A stretch of 56,538 nucleotides of DNA from Gammaproteobacteria bacterium (GTDB taxonomy: Bacteria > Pseudomonadota > Gammaproteobacteria > Coxiellales > Coxiellaceae): the NCBI GenBank assembly GCA_030429175.1, contig JAUIDD010000013.1:1-56538 (forward strand). Direction: 5' to 3'. Below the pieces are notes generated by a model that saw only the letters and a program-made list of their open reading frames with translations, made no database searches and had not been told where the DNA came from. The translations under genes and the position numbers were made by a program. This document shows, in pieces, positions 7,767-17,941 of the stretch. Position 1 is the stretch's first letter, and every line of letters starts with the position of its first letter.

Positions 7767-9602
7767 CTACTCGTTTTCGTTTTCAATGAAGCTCTGTAAT
7801 TTTTCAGCACGTGAAGGATGACGCAGTTTACGCAACGCCTTTGCTTCAATCTGTCTGATACGTTCGCGTGTAACATCAAACTGTTTACCGACTTCTTCAA
7901 GTGTATGATCAGTATTCATATCGATACCAAAACGCATACGCAGTACCTTTGCTTCACGTGGAGTGAGGCTGCCGAGTACTTCTTTTGTCGCTTCACGCAG
8001 ACCAGAAGAAGTAGCAAAGTCCTCTGGTAACTCAGTATTTTGATCTTCGATAAAGTCACCAAGACTAGAGTCTTCATCTTCGCCAATGGGTGTTTCTGTC
8101 GAAATTGGCTCTTTCGCAATTTTAAGTACTTTGCGAATTTTATCTTCCGGCATATCCATAAACTTGCTAAGTTCTTCAGGTGTCGGTTCTTGGCCAGTCT
8201 CTTGCATGATTTGACGTGAGATGCGGTTGAGCTTATTGATCGTCTCAATCATATGCACTGGAATACGAATCGTGCGCGCTTGATCTGCAATAGAGCGTGT
8301 GATTGCTTGGCGGATCCACCAAGTTGCATAGGTCGAGAACTTATAGCCTCGACGATACTCAAACTTGTCTACCGCTTTCATTAAGCCGATATTACCTTCT
8401 TGAATTAAATCTAAGAATTGCAAACCACGGTTGGTGTATTTTTTTGCAATCGAAATCACAAGGCGTAAGTTTGCCTCGATCATTTCTTTTTTCGCACGGC
8501 GTGATTTGGCTTCACCAATAGAAACACGGCGATTAATTTCTTTGATTTCTGCAATGGTTAGATTGCTTTTCTCTTCAATAGTGGCTAGTTTTTTCTGTGC
8601 ACGTAAAATCTCAGTGCTAAATGCCATCAGACTTTTCTTTTGGTCGGGATGCTCTTTAGCATATTGATCAAGCCAGTCAAAATTTGCCTCATTACCCGGG
8701 AACGTTGAGATAAAGTGCTTGCGAGGAGTGTGTGCTTTGTTAACAACATAATCCATAATCAAGCGTTCTTGACGGCGTGTGTCGCGTAACAAGCCACGTA
8801 GTCTCATTGTTTGACGCAGAAAAGGCTTAATCGCTAGTTTAAAATGAGAGAAAATCTCGATTACTTTTTTCTGAATTTTAAGTGTGTTTTGATGTTTGCG
8901 CCCATGTTTAGCAATTGCTTTGATATATTTTTGGTATAATTCGCTAAGCTCTTTTATCTGTTCGGCCGTATAAACAGGATCTGGACCTGAGTTATCAAAG
9001 TCATCGTCATCACCACTATTGCTGCCACCATCATCATCGTCATCATCATCGTTGTTTTCATTGGTAGTAGCAGCAGCTGGTTTTGCTGCTGGTTTGCTGA
9101 TAACGGTTTCATCATCAAAGAAGCCAATAATTAAGTCACTAATGCGACCTTCGTTTTCGATGATTTGATTGTATTCATCAATGACTGCAGCCACGATTTC
9201 TGGATATTGTACCAGTGAAGACATAACCTGACGTAAGCCATCTTCAATGCGTTTGGCGATCGCAATTTCACCTTCACGTGTGAGTAGTTCAACGCTACCC
9301 ATTTCACGCATGTACATACGCACTGGATCAGTGGTACGGGTTTCGGTGGTGAGCACCTCAATTGCATCAGAAATTTCATCATCTGAAGTTGAGTTATCTG
9401 TGGTGAGGAGAAGTTCATCTTCGTCAGGAGGAGATTCGAATACTTTAATACCCATCTCATTAAGACGATCGATAATGCCTTCCATCTGATTTGGATCAAC
9501 AAAATCATTTGGGAGTAGGTTGAGAAGATCTTCGTGTAATAAATAACCCTTGCTTTTTGCTTCATCGAGCAGCAAGTTAAAACCGCTTTGTTGCGTTGCC
9601 AT
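7767..9602 (-). CDS. rpoD: RNA polymerase sigma-70 (RpoD)
   Basis: This 611-aa primary sigma factor has all expected parts. Region 1.1 is at residues about 5-80. Region 1.2 contains [21 protein letters not shown] (about 92-112). A long acidic non-conserved insert includes an Asp run and DDDDFDNSG (about 185-210). Region 2 ([20 protein letters not shown] and the -10 recognition helix [17 protein letters not shown]) is followed by region 3. Region 4.2 has the [23 protein letters not shown] near residues 567-586. It is last in the operon after dnaG, with a 144-nt gap that may carry an internal promoter (a TATAAA box is visible on the minus strand near 9685). The large palindrome lies directly downstream. 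Confidence 0.98.
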   Translation of the reverse strand: MATQQSGFNLLLDEAKSKGYLLHEDLLNLLPNDFVDPNQMEGIIDRLNEMGIKVFESPPDEDELLLTTDNSTSDDEISDAIEVLTTETRTTDPVRMYMREMGSVELLTREGEIAIAKRIEDGLRQVMSSLVQYPEIVAAVIDEYNQIIENEGRISDLIIGFFDDETVISKPAAKPAAATTNENNDDDDDDDGGSNSGDDDDFDNSGPDPVYTAEQIKELSELYQKYIKAIAKHGRKHQNTLKIQKKVIEIFSHFKLAIKPFLRQTMRLRGLLRDTRRQERLIMDYVVNKAHTPRKHFISTFPGNEANFDWLDQYAKEHPDQKKSLMAFSTEILRAQKKLATIEEKSNLTIAEIKEINRRVSIGEAKSRRAKKEMIEANLRLVISIAKKYTNRGLQFLDLIQEGNIGLMKAVDKFEYRRGYKFSTYATWWIRQAITRSIADQARTIRIPVHMIETINKLNRISRQIMQETGQEPTPEELSKFMDMPEDKIRKVLKIAKEPISTETPIGEDEDSSLGDFIEDQNTELPEDFATSSGLREATKEVLGSLTPREAKVLRMRFGIDMNTDHTLEEVGKQFDVTRERIRQIEAKALRKLRHPSRAEKLQSFIENENE

Positions 9603-9746
9603 GTTTGATTGTCTCTGTTATTACGAGTAACTCTGCGGCGGCGTGGTGGACTCTAATAAGAGACTCCCGATTGATTATTTTTTATACGGGACCAGGCAGT
9701 GGAGTTACGATTCACAATTGGATCATATTAACACACAGTTATGTTG

Positions 9747-11495
9747 CTATGGAACTGTTTTGTGCTGTGTTTTTAAAAGATTATTGAGTTGTTGGCGCTC
9801 ATCAGTTGTGAGTTGCTGTTGCTTCGATTTTTGGATGAGTTGTTGTAGCTTCTGCTTATGATGTGTTTGGCGCATCACGTTAACGGTATCGAGTAATTCT
9901 TGTTTAAATCCTTCTTGTGGGATGCTTAAATTTTTTGCAGCTAGTTGTGCAATAAAATGTTGTTCTTCGGTATTATCCCAATGGGTGAGAAGTTGTCCAA
10001 TAGGGAGTTTGGGGTGTTCCTTAAAAATATGTATCAACTTCAGCAATAATGCGTCATTAGTGTCAGTTGATTCATACAAAAAATGTAAGTCTTGTACGTT
10101 TTTGGCAAGCTCTGGCGCGTGTACAAGCAAATGTATGCAATGTACATTTAACTTGGATGTGCTATGTAAAGTTTTATTTTGAGTGACGACAGGTTTAGGC
10201 GTTTGTTTGTCGCTGTAAGCTTGTGATAGTTCTTGGCGGGTGATGCCGATATATTTGGCCAGTTCATCGTACAATAATTCTTGATAAATGCCTTGTGGCA
10301 TTTTGCTAATATGATCTTTTGCCGCTTTTGCAAAAGCCGCTTTATTGGCTAAGGTTTCAATGCCGAATTGTTGATTTAAGCCATCGAAAAATACTTGTTG
10401 CAGTGGTGTGGCTTTATCGATGAGTGCTTCAAATTCAATTTTACCGATGCGTTGTACAAGGCTATCGGGGTCTTCATCTTGTGGCAGAAATAAAAAACGT
10501 AATTGGATGCCGTCTCTTAGTGATGGCATTGCAATGGTTAAGGCTTTCCAGGCAGCATTACGTCCCGCATTATCGCCATCAAAACAAAAAACAATTTCTT
10601 GAGTAAAGCGCAGGCATTTTTGTAAATGTTTTATATTGATAGCAGTGCCTAACGTTGCAACAGTATAAGTAATACCTTTTTGATAGAGTGATACCACATC
10701 CATATAGCCTTCAACAACGAGTAGGCGTTCAAGTATGCGGTTAGCTTGGCGTGCTTGATAGAGGCCATACAGTTCTTGGCTTTTGTGGAAAATTTCAGTC
10801 TCGGGTGAGTTTAAGTATTTGGGTTGTTCATCACCCATGGTGCGACCACCAAAAGCGATGACGCGTCCACGTGTGTCGTGAATGGGAAACATAATGCGAT
10901 TACGAAAACGATCGTAGTAATTACCTGCTTCTTTGGAGCTTGTCATGCCCGTGTTATTTAAGTGTGATTGTGATTTTGGGTCACGACCAATATGTTTTAT
11001 TAAGTTGTCCCAGCCACTTGGCGCAAAGCCAATCGCAAATGTTTTAGCTATTTCACCGGTTAATCCACGTGATTTTAAGTATTCAATTGCCGCAGGATGC
11101 TTGGCAAGTTGTTGGCGGTAGAATTGTGTGACGTGTTTCATGATGGTGAACAATGCATCGTAAGAGTGATCATGACTGTAGCCTGCAATCTTAGGTACAT
11201 CCATGCCGTGTTGTGCGGCGAGATATTCAATCGCGTCACGAAATTCCATGCGATCATAATTGATTAAAAAATCAAGTGCATTACCATGGGCGCCACAGCC
11301 AAAGCAATAATAGAACTGCTTGGTTTCGCTAACTGTAAATGAAGGCGTCTTTTCTTCATGAAAGGGGCAGCGCGCTTGATAGTTTTGGCCTTTCTTCTTC
11401 ATTTCCACGCGTGCACGCACAATCTCGACGATGTCGGTGCGGTCGACGAGTTCGCGGATAAATGATTGTGGAATACGTGTCGGTGCTTCACTCAT
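9747..11495 (-). CDS. dnaG: DNA primase
   Basis: This 582-aa protein synthesises RNA primers at replication forks. The N-terminal CHC2 zinc finger has C43-x2-H46 (CPFHEEKTPSF) and C64-x2-C67 (YYCFGCGAHG). The catalytic core and Toprim domain follow, with the acidic motif LLVVEGYMDVVSLYQ (about 255-269) and CFDGDNAGRNA (about 303-313). The C-terminal third is Gln/Lys-rich and corresponds to the DnaB-binding domain. It lies between yqeY (36 nt upstream) and rpoD in the conserved operon. Nothing is missing, and length is typical. Confidence 0.98.
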   Translation of the reverse strand: MSEAPTRIPQSFIRELVDRTDIVEIVRARVEMKKKGQNYQARCPFHEEKTPSFTVSETKQFYYCFGCGAHGNALDFLINYDRMEFRDAIEYLAAQHGMDVPKIAGYSHDHSYDALFTIMKHVTQFYRQQLAKHPAAIEYLKSRGLTGEIAKTFAIGFAPSGWDNLIKHIGRDPKSQSHLNNTGMTSSKEAGNYYDRFRNRIMFPIHDTRGRVIAFGGRTMGDEQPKYLNSPETEIFHKSQELYGLYQARQANRILERLLVVEGYMDVVSLYQKGITYTVATLGTAINIKHLQKCLRFTQEIVFCFDGDNAGRNAAWKALTIAMPSLRDGIQLRFLFLPQDEDPDSLVQRIGKIEFEALIDKATPLQQVFFDGLNQQFGIETLANKAAFAKAAKDHISKMPQGIYQELLYDELAKYIGITRQELSQAYSDKQTPKPVVTQNKTLHSTSKLNVHCIHLLVHAPELAKNVQDLHFLYESTDTNDALLLKLIHIFKEHPKLPIGQLLTHWDNTEEQHFIAQLAAKNLSIPQEGFKQELLDTVNVMRQTHHKQKLQQLIQKSKQQQLTTDERQQLNNLLKTQHKTVP

Positions 11496-11531
11496 AGTGT
11501 GTAAGTATAAGTGAGAACAGTAAAAATGTCC

Positions 11532-11978
11532 TTACTTTAATAGTGATTTAATGAGCTTGCTCACTTCACCCATATCGGCCTTGCCTTCAAGTTGGGGTTT
11601 AAGTTTACCCATAACTTTGCCCATATCTTTGATTGACGCTGCAGCAGTGTCGGCAATGGCTTTTTCGACGAGTGCTTTAGTGGCAGCTTCGTCAAGTTGT
11701 TCGGGTAAATAGGCTATTAACACCTGTAACTCTTGCTCTTCCTTTTCAGCAAGCTCATTACGACCTGCGTCTTGAAACTGTTGGATAGAGTCACGGCGTT
11801 GTTTGATTTGTTTGTTAATGACTTTAAGAATTCCGGCATCATCGAAAGTAATTTTGTCATCGATTTCACGTTGTTTGATGGCTGCAAGTAACATACGGAT
11901 TGTGCCAAGGCGCACAGTTTCTTTTGCGCGCATAGCTGATTTCATATCTTCTTGGATTTGCATTTTTAGATCAGACAT
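11532..11978 (-). CDS. yqeY: GatB/YqeY-domain protein
   Basis: The 148-aa product has the YqeY helical fold: KMQIQEDMKSAMRAKETVRL near the N-terminus, then RLGTIRMLLAAIKQREID, IKQRRDSIQQFQDAGR and the terminal MGKVMGKLKPQLEGKADM. The domain is related to the tRNA-binding tail of GatB, but the cellular role is not settled. ATG 11978 is preceded by AAGGAAAG; an upstream in-frame ATG at 12023 would overlap rpsU. It occupies the usual place between rpsU and dnaG, so it is presumably co-translated with ribosome and replication proteins. Confidence 0.94.
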   Translation of the reverse strand: MSDLKMQIQEDMKSAMRAKETVRLGTIRMLLAAIKQREIDDKITFDDAGILKVINKQIKQRRDSIQQFQDAGRNELAEKEEQELQVLIAYLPEQLDEAATKALVEKAIADTAAASIKDMGKVMGKLKPQLEGKADMGEVSKLIKSLLK

Positions 11979-12003
11979 CTTTCTTTCCTTGTGGTGGTAA
12001 GCT

Positions 12004-12228
12004 TTAGTGTCTGGTACGCTCACGCTCTACGGCTTCATTTTCCTTTTGCAGTTTTTTAGCATAACGCTTAACAGCAGCGGCACGACGACGTTTACGTTTG
12101 CTTGTAGGCTTTTCGTAGAATTCAAGTTGACGCAGTTTGGTCGGAATACCGGCCTTTTCGCAAGCACGTTTAAAGCGTCTCATTGCGACATCAAAAGAGC
12201 CTACTTCTGTAGTAACGATCTCAGGCAT
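12004..12228 (-). CDS. rpsU: 30S ribosomal protein bS21
   Basis: The 74-aa basic protein begins [20 protein letters not shown] and contains [20 protein letters not shown] and [17 protein letters not shown], all typical of bS21, which helps mRNA binding on the small subunit. It is the first gene of the rpsU-yqeY-dnaG-rpoD operon. In many gammaproteobacteria tsaD lies divergently upstream; here a large unrecognised gene occupies that position. Confidence 0.97.
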   Translation of the reverse strand: MPEIVTTEVGSFDVAMRRFKRACEKAGIPTKLRQLEFYEKPTSKRKRRRAAAVKRYAKKLQKENEAVERERTRH

Positions 12229-12278
12229 GGTTTAAATCACCTTCTTCAATAGTTGTATTGTCTGTAAAAGCGTGTAAT

Positions 12279-12331
12279 ATTATCCGCAAACTCCTAGAAA
12301 AGCAAAGCATTTTTGCACAGTTTGGGAGTTT
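12279..12331 (-). promoter_or_regulatory. rpsU leader: weak promoter and nested inverted repeats
   Basis: On the minus strand a GATAAT (12284-12279) could be the rpsU -10, with only a weak TTTGCT-type -35 about 16 nt before it. The same stretch folds: AAACTCC (12288-12294) pairs with GGAGTTT (12325-12331), and an inner GCAAA (12302-12306) pairs with TTTGC (12312-12316). The structure overlaps the promoter, so it may be an operator, or a plus-strand terminator since its right arm ends in a T run. No separate gene is visible in 12229-12521. Confidence 0.35.
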
Positions 12332-12453
12332 TTAAGGCCCATTTGGTGTATGTAAGATGAGTAAAACACTATAGGATATGTGAAAAATTCTTTGTTATTA
12401 GTCTGTTACGGGGTTAAGTGAGTTAAAAGCTACCTATAAGTGTTTAAGATTTC

Positions 12454-12473
12454 GTTAATATTCATTTGATACA
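12454..12473 (+). promoter_or_regulatory. PmrA-box-like direct repeat before the 1314-aa gene
   Basis: GTTAATATT (12454-12462), two bases, then TTTGATACA (12465-12473). The Legionella/Coxiella PmrA box is a direct repeat of cTTAATatT with a 2-nt gap. The first half fits fully apart from the first, variable base; the second has a TTGAT core for TTAAT. It lies about 50 nt before the gene. A short match in AT-rich DNA can arise by chance. Confidence 0.3.
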
Positions 12474-12521
12474 TTGATGTACAGGGATTTAATCGGGATA
12501 ACAAGCAGGGGTGCTACTATC

Positions 12522-15500
12522 ATGAAGGTAAATCGTAAATTTTCATTACTTAATTTTCCACAAAACAGTTTTGTGCCAAGTAGCGGCGTGCTATTTAAGA
12601 CACAAGGGTTAGAAACAGTTGGCAGCAAGTCTGGAGCGTACAGTTTTGTGCTGGATTCTAGTTGGCACAAAGATATCGGACGTCACTTTCCGAGTGGTCA
12701 TATTTATTTTAGTGGCTGCCATGTTACTCGTAACGCTGCCTATAATATGCTTCAAGATTCTAAAGATCCTAATGCCTATTTCACCGCAACGCATTGGTTT
12801 GAGAGTAGACGAAGACTGGCTGAGTTACTACATTTAGATTTTGAAAATGCTGAGCATTATGCAATGGTTACTCAGATGACGAGCTTGATTGATCAGGGAA
12901 TACATACAATTCCTTTAGTTGAATTACAGAGTCGTACTATTGAAGTTCAGCCAGGTTATCCTGATGTTATGGCAGATAGTAATGAAATCAACGCAATTTT
13001 GAATTTTAGGTTCGATCAAAAGCGTCAGTGCATTATTGTTGATGCAACTTATAGTTTAGGTCTATTAGAACCAAATTATTTACCTGCTACTATCACTAAA
13101 GAAGAGTGCGTCGTACTAAATAAGGTGATCCAAAATACGTTGGCACAAAACTCACGACACATGAGACTGGCTAAAAGGAAAACAAAAAATGAGCAAGAAC
13201 GGTTACAGCAAGAGCGTCGAGAATTAGAAAAATTACATAAAAAAATTAATTTGGCTAATATTAAAGATAATACATATAAACAAGCAATATTTACCAGTCA
13301 AAACTTTGAACTAATGATTAAACTGCTTAATGCAGCTAATGAATATTCGATTAGTGAAAAAATTATGCTTGGTTTAAAGAATGTTTGTCAGAGACTTGAA
13401 GATAGAAGGTATCTTCGTGGGTTTGAATTTACATGTGAATTTGTTCTTGATCCCAAGCAGACATGTGTTTCTATAGATGTTCAAAATATCGCATATAATC
13501 ATGTCATGGCAAAGTTCTTTGACCGTGACGAAATGAATCAGCATCATTTCAGTGAGGTTGTTGACACCTATCTTGAACATGTGTTTCCTAGGATTTTATC
13601 GGATGAAAGTGATCCTAAATTACGTCATCTTGTAGCATGTAAATCTCTGGCTGATTTTGTCACATCAGATCAAGTAAAAAGTTTAAAAATCCAAAAAAAC
13701 AAAGTGGATATTAATTTGCTTATTCTAAAAACTGGATATTTAGCGCTGCTTGAATTCTTTTATACAATGAGTAGAGATGGCGTTTCTATAGCTAATTTTG
13801 ATGCTTACTTAGATAATTACTTTTCTATTCTTAGAAAAAATATTTCAGGTGTGAAGTTTGATGGTCGGCAGGCGTGGCGAGAAGAGCTCAGAATTTATGC
13901 GTCATGCTTATTAAGTTTGTATACGCAGCAACGTGCTTATATTGATGGTTCAATTGATGCAGTATATCATCAGTACCGAGATTCAATTTATAAGTCTTTT
14001 AAAGCACTTAATGATCGTTTTTCAGGACTCGATAGTGGACTTGGGCGGGAATTATCTATCATAAAGATTGGTAATCATTTGAGAGATTCGCTATTGGCAA
14101 ACCTCGAAGAACGTTTTGCATGGGCGCGGTATTTAGAACAACAGGAAAAAAGTTATGATGATGCACCTATAAACTTATCCAAAGGGCCAGGCGCATCACC
14201 TAATCCAGTAGCGATACCGCTTAATGTATTTATTTTAGATTTACATCGTGTGCATGCTGAGCAACAAGGATTATTGCATACTGATTTAACTGAGTCTGAT
14301 TTAGATCAAAGTGTTGCATCAATTCGTGAAGCTTTTGAGAATTGTAAACAGTATCACGAAACATATTTTCCATCTGGCGTAACTTGGGCAGGATTGGAGA
14401 CGCTCACGATATTAGAGTCATCTTTAATTGAAAAAGTTGGACAGCGTTATACACTTTCTGATGCAGAAAGTAGTCCATCTTCTTCAGCAGGAAGTCTACT
14501 TTCATTAGTTGCACATATTGAGGATCAACCTCAGCCGGTAGTTGCTGATTCACTCCCTAAACTTGTCACCAAAAAACGAGCGCCAAAGCAAACACCATTT
14601 CGTGAGTTATGTGGTCACTTAAAGCAAGAATTGGAAGCTTATTTAGCAAGCTCAGGTAATGGTTGGTTTTGGTCACGCTCGCGTAAGATTAGTAAAGAAC
14701 GCCGCCATACGGCAAATTTATTATTAGCATTAGCAGATACTGGTATTGAGCTAGAGCGTGCAGGAGAGTTAAGCGAAGCTGACAGAAGGCTATTAGTACG
14801 TACCATGTATGACCTTAAGATCCAGCATCAGTATGAGCATTCTGGTCTTTTAGGGGTTTTTAGTTGGGGTAATCGTTTGGGCAACGCTTTGGAGCGTGTA
14901 TTAAAACTCGATTACAACTGCAAGGAATTGAAAATACCAAAAGCAAAAAAACCAGATAAATTCTCTGAAGGTAAATTTGAATCTCCCGTGGTTAATATGA
15001 CGCTTGCACAGCACTTGCAGGCTAAAGCAGGTGTTAAGAAATTACACATTATAGATGGAGAGCATCAACTTACCGAATATGATGAGCATGTAGTGAGGAA
15101 AATGAGATCTCGTCAATATATAGTTCACGATCTAAAGAGGCGTTTTGAACTAAGGTTGTTAGATTGTGATAATTCGGAAGAATATCTTGCTGAGCAAGAT
15201 AGAGTGTCTTTGCTGGCTACACTTGAGGGAAATAAGGAATTATTAGAAGTTAAGGAAAGTTGGATTAAAGGCTTGCGTGACGAGATGTCAGCCTTAAAAC
15301 AAACCAAGAAGTTTATGTTAGAGGGGGGCTGGTTTACCGGGGGTGAGGGTAGTCTTAAGTCCGACCATCGAATACCTATAAAATTTTTTACTTATCGAGA
15401 GTATATTGATCAATTGATTACAGCGATTAACGAACAGCGTGTAGTAAAAGTTATTAAGTTATTACAACGTTTTCCACGGGACTTATTAAAAGAGAAGTCA

Positions 15501-16466
15501 TCACTCTTAGATAGGAAAATGTTTCCTGCTACCTGTGACATGCATGCAGATACAGCATTATTTGATTTGCTTAATCAAGCTGTGAGTAGTCTTGAGCGGC
15601 AATCTGCTCTGCCACAAGCGAAACCTTACAATCACAAGCAATGTGTATTCTCTACAGGCGCGCCTTCAAAAAATGAAGGGCAATTTAAAGAAGCGCTACA
15701 GTTTTTACAGCAAGCGTTTACTCCGCCTAATGTGACAGTAGAAGATAGCTTTAATATAAAGCCATATATGCAAGAAAGTATGATAAGTACAGCTGATGGG
15801 GGTGAGGTTGATTCGCCACGCTTACGTGCCGTAGAACGTTTGATTAATCCAGGGCTCAAAACTCATGTGAGTGAGCCTGAGCAGAAATTTGCTGCTGTCT
15901 ATCGATTTATTGATCGTGAAGACGTTAACGTTTCAGAGCTCGAGTCATTGTTAGCTGTGGATCAGTATCCAGCATTGATAGCTTATTTAAGTGCTAGAGG
16001 GCTCAATGGCTCATATGCAGCGTTTGTGAAAGCTTACTTTGAAAATACGACTGTAGCTGAAGCAAGATCAGCATATACACAGGTTGAAAGTGAAAGATTG
16101 GCTGCTCAAATGGCATCATCGGTTGTGACTGCTGCTGTTACTGATGTTGTAACATTGCCAAGTCGATTAGATGCTACGGCAAGCCGGTTGACTGCAGCTA
16201 CATTGGCAGCGGCATTAGCGGAGTGTCAGTTTGAAAATGAGCAGGCGCATATGAAAGTCTCTGGAAGCCCTGGTCTCTTTGGGCGGGCATCTGCGTCAGG
16301 CTCTGGGTGTTCAAGTAGTTCTTCCAGTCTTGATAGAGAAGGGGTAAACGATTATGAGCTGCGTTTATTTGAGGGTAATCGTACGCCTCCTGCAGCAACA
16401 AATAAGCAAAACCAACAGCCAAGTGAAGATCAAATAGATGACGTTACACAGGCTGCACTGGTATAA
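12522..16466 (+). CDS. Large unrecognised effector-like protein (1314 aa)
   Basis: I recognise no family. There is no signal peptide or transmembrane helix, so it is cytoplasmic or exported by a contact-dependent system. A charged coiled coil lies near residues 205-240 (AKRKTKNEQERLQQERRELE). A helical module near 700-790 contains GWFWSRSRKISKERRHTANL and, about 55 residues later, HSGLLGVFSWGNRLGNALER; I associate this pattern with large intracellular-pathogen proteins, without a name. The last 200 residues are Ala/Ser-rich, including a Ser run (GCSSSSSSLDREG), and end in a polar tail. ATG 12522 follows GGGGTG; in-frame TTG 12474 and ATG 12477 have no ribosome site. It is convergent with the 453-aa gene, 12 nt apart. 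Confidence 0.85.
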   Translation: MKVNRKFSLLNFPQNSFVPSSGVLFKTQGLETVGSKSGAYSFVLDSSWHKDIGRHFPSGHIYFSGCHVTRNAAYNMLQDSKDPNAYFTATHWFESRRRLAELLHLDFENAEHYAMVTQMTSLIDQGIHTIPLVELQSRTIEVQPGYPDVMADSNEINAILNFRFDQKRQCIIVDATYSLGLLEPNYLPATITKEECVVLNKVIQNTLAQNSRHMRLAKRKTKNEQERLQQERRELEKLHKKINLANIKDNTYKQAIFTSQNFELMIKLLNAANEYSISEKIMLGLKNVCQRLEDRRYLRGFEFTCEFVLDPKQTCVSIDVQNIAYNHVMAKFFDRDEMNQHHFSEVVDTYLEHVFPRILSDESDPKLRHLVACKSLADFVTSDQVKSLKIQKNKVDINLLILKTGYLALLEFFYTMSRDGVSIANFDAYLDNYFSILRKNISGVKFDGRQAWREELRIYASCLLSLYTQQRAYIDGSIDAVYHQYRDSIYKSFKALNDRFSGLDSGLGRELSIIKIGNHLRDSLLANLEERFAWARYLEQQEKSYDDAPINLSKGPGASPNPVAIPLNVFILDLHRVHAEQQGLLHTDLTESDLDQSVASIREAFENCKQYHETYFPSGVTWAGLETLTILESSLIEKVGQRYTLSDAESSPSSSAGSLLSLVAHIEDQPQPVVADSLPKLVTKKRAPKQTPFRELCGHLKQELEAYLASSGNGWFWSRSRKISKERRHTANLLLALADTGIELERAGELSEADRRLLVRTMYDLKIQHQYEHSGLLGVFSWGNRLGNALERVLKLDYNCKELKIPKAKKPDKFSEGKFESPVVNMTLAQHLQAKAGVKKLHIIDGEHQLTEYDEHVVRKMRSRQYIVHDLKRRFELRLLDCDNSEEYLAEQDRVSLLATLEGNKELLEVKESWIKGLRDEMSALKQTKKFMLEGGWFTGGEGSLKSDHRIPIKFFTYREYIDQLITAINEQRVVKVIKLLQRFPRDLLKEKSSLLDRKMFPATCDMHADTALFDLLNQAVSSLERQSALPQAKPYNHKQCVFSTGAPSKNEGQFKEALQFLQQAFTPPNVTVEDSFNIKPYMQESMISTADGGEVDSPRLRAVERLINPGLKTHVSEPEQKFAAVYRFIDREDVNVSELESLLAVDQYPALIAYLSARGLNGSYAAFVKAYFENTTVAEARSAYTQVESERLAAQMASSVVTAAVTDVVTLPSRLDATASRLTAATLAAALAECQFENEQAHMKVSGSPGLFGRASASGSGCSSSSSSLDREGVNDYELRLFEGNRTPPAATNKQNQQPSEDQIDDVTQAALV

Positions 16467-16478
16467 CAGACCCTAGTG

Positions 16479-17840
16479 TTATTTGGGTGTATTGACTTGC
16501 TTACACGACGGTACCGGAAGCAAATTTGGTTCACCATTTTGCTTAATAAAGTTGTGTTTTAGATTATATTCAAAACGACATTGGTATAGTGCTTCCGTAT
16601 TAGGTTCTTTCATATGAGCGGATGAATAGAAAATATTGGAATATTTCGGAAAGCCTGCATTGATAAAGATTTTTTTAAAGGCATGATGCTGCTTTAATTC
16701 TTTTGCAGTACGTAGTAGTTTTACTGAGGATGCTGCAAAATGTGCATGATGATTATGAACTTCTTCGTCTATTGTTGTATGTAGATAGTCTATCAGTAAG
16801 TTTCGATTTTGTGCGGTAAGTTCTTGTACTACAAGTTTTTGTTGCGCTTCATTGAGTTCTTCGAAGGCTATTTTGACTTTGTATATGTAGACGTGAAAGT
16901 CGTCCATAACATAACCACTGAGTGCATGCCCAGGTCCCGGATGTAATAGTTTTGCTTGGTCAGCATAACTTATTTGTTTGAACATGTGTTGTAAGCATTG
17001 CTTGATATCGTATAGATTAGGCCCTTTAATTTTTAAATTTAATAAATGATTTCGCATACATAAGTTATGAATTAATACTTGAGCTTGAAATGATTCATAG
17101 TCGTTAAATCGCATGGCAACTTTAAGTTTTTGTTTCACAATTTCAAAATTAGTTTTACCAAGAGCATAAATTTTTTCAACGAATGCTTTGTTAATTGCCT
17201 CTTCTTCAGTGTCATAGATTTTAGGTGGCTTGTGGATCAGTTGTTTTTGTTCGATAGTGAGTTCATCATAGTTAGCAAGCGCTTTTTTGTAGGTTGTTAG
17301 GGCGCGATTTGGATAACCTTCTTTGAAATGTACAACAGCAACAAATAGACAGTCACAATAATTCAGCATTTTTTTTGCGTTATTAAAGTAAAATCGACCA
17401 CATAAAATATCTAATGGGTGGCGCTTTTTAATTGTGACTGGCTCTTTGAGTGAAGCTTCAGTTATGTCATGAATAGCAAATGGACGCTGCCTTGGGAAGA
17501 CTGAGACATTATCGTTGATAATTTTGTTTAGAAAGCTTTTAGCAGCGGAGTTATTGAGAATGCCACGAATTTTAATTTGAGTTGGATTGTTCACGTCTAA
17601 TTGATCTAAGTCTAATACAAGTTGTGCCAATTCTCCAAAGCGTTTGTGGCGGATGATATTGTCGATGCATCGCTTAGTGGCAGTATAAATAGCTTCTTTT
17701 TGTTGTAATGGCAGGTTGCCAGGTTTGATGTGCGTGTAGCAGCTTAGTATGATTTCTTTAATCGATTGTGGTTGTGGTGATTTATTATTAGGAGAGCTGG
17801 TAATGTAGGTTTGCTCCTCTCCCACGGTTGTCGATCGCAT
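16479..17840 (-). CDS. Unrecognised soluble helical protein (453 aa)
   Basis: I do not recognise this protein. It is mostly helical, Lys/His/Gln-rich, and without signal peptide or membrane segment. The N-terminal 30 residues are polar and Ser/Pro-rich (EEQTYITSSPNNKSPQPQS). The centre contains a possible TPR-like stretch (HFKEGYPNRALTTYKKALAN, about 208-227). A His-rich patch (EEVHNHHAHFAASSVK) lies near 370. ATG 17840 is chosen over 17861 because GAGGAA lies just before it. It faces the 1314-aa gene tail to tail. The two adjacent long orphan proteins suggest an accessory, possibly effector, locus between conserved genes; this is inference. Confidence 0.8.
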   Translation of the reverse strand: MRSTTVGEEQTYITSSPNNKSPQPQSIKEIILSCYTHIKPGNLPLQQKEAIYTATKRCIDNIIRHKRFGELAQLVLDLDQLDVNNPTQIKIRGILNNSAAKSFLNKIINDNVSVFPRQRPFAIHDITEASLKEPVTIKKRHPLDILCGRFYFNNAKKMLNYCDCLFVAVVHFKEGYPNRALTTYKKALANYDELTIEQKQLIHKPPKIYDTEEEAINKAFVEKIYALGKTNFEIVKQKLKVAMRFNDYESFQAQVLIHNLCMRNHLLNLKIKGPNLYDIKQCLQHMFKQISYADQAKLLHPGPGHALSGYVMDDFHVYIYKVKIAFEELNEAQQKLVVQELTAQNRNLLIDYLHTTIDEEVHNHHAHFAASSVKLLRTAKELKQHHAFKKIFINAGFPKYSNIFYSSAHMKEPNTEALYQCRFEYNLKHNFIKQNGEPNLLPVPSCKQVNTPK

Positions 17841-17941
17841 GGTTAGTTCCTCTAAATACATGGCGGTTAAAATTTAATAGAGGGATATTAGCATGACAAT
17901 TCAAAAATCGGTAGTCTGATAATCAGTGAATTTGATTACTA

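Noticed and set aside
8990-9060. Low-complexity Asp run in rpoD as evidence of a frameshift or repeat expansion artefact
   Set aside because: An acidic non-conserved insert between regions 1.2 and 2 is normal for primary sigma factors and the frame is intact on both sides.
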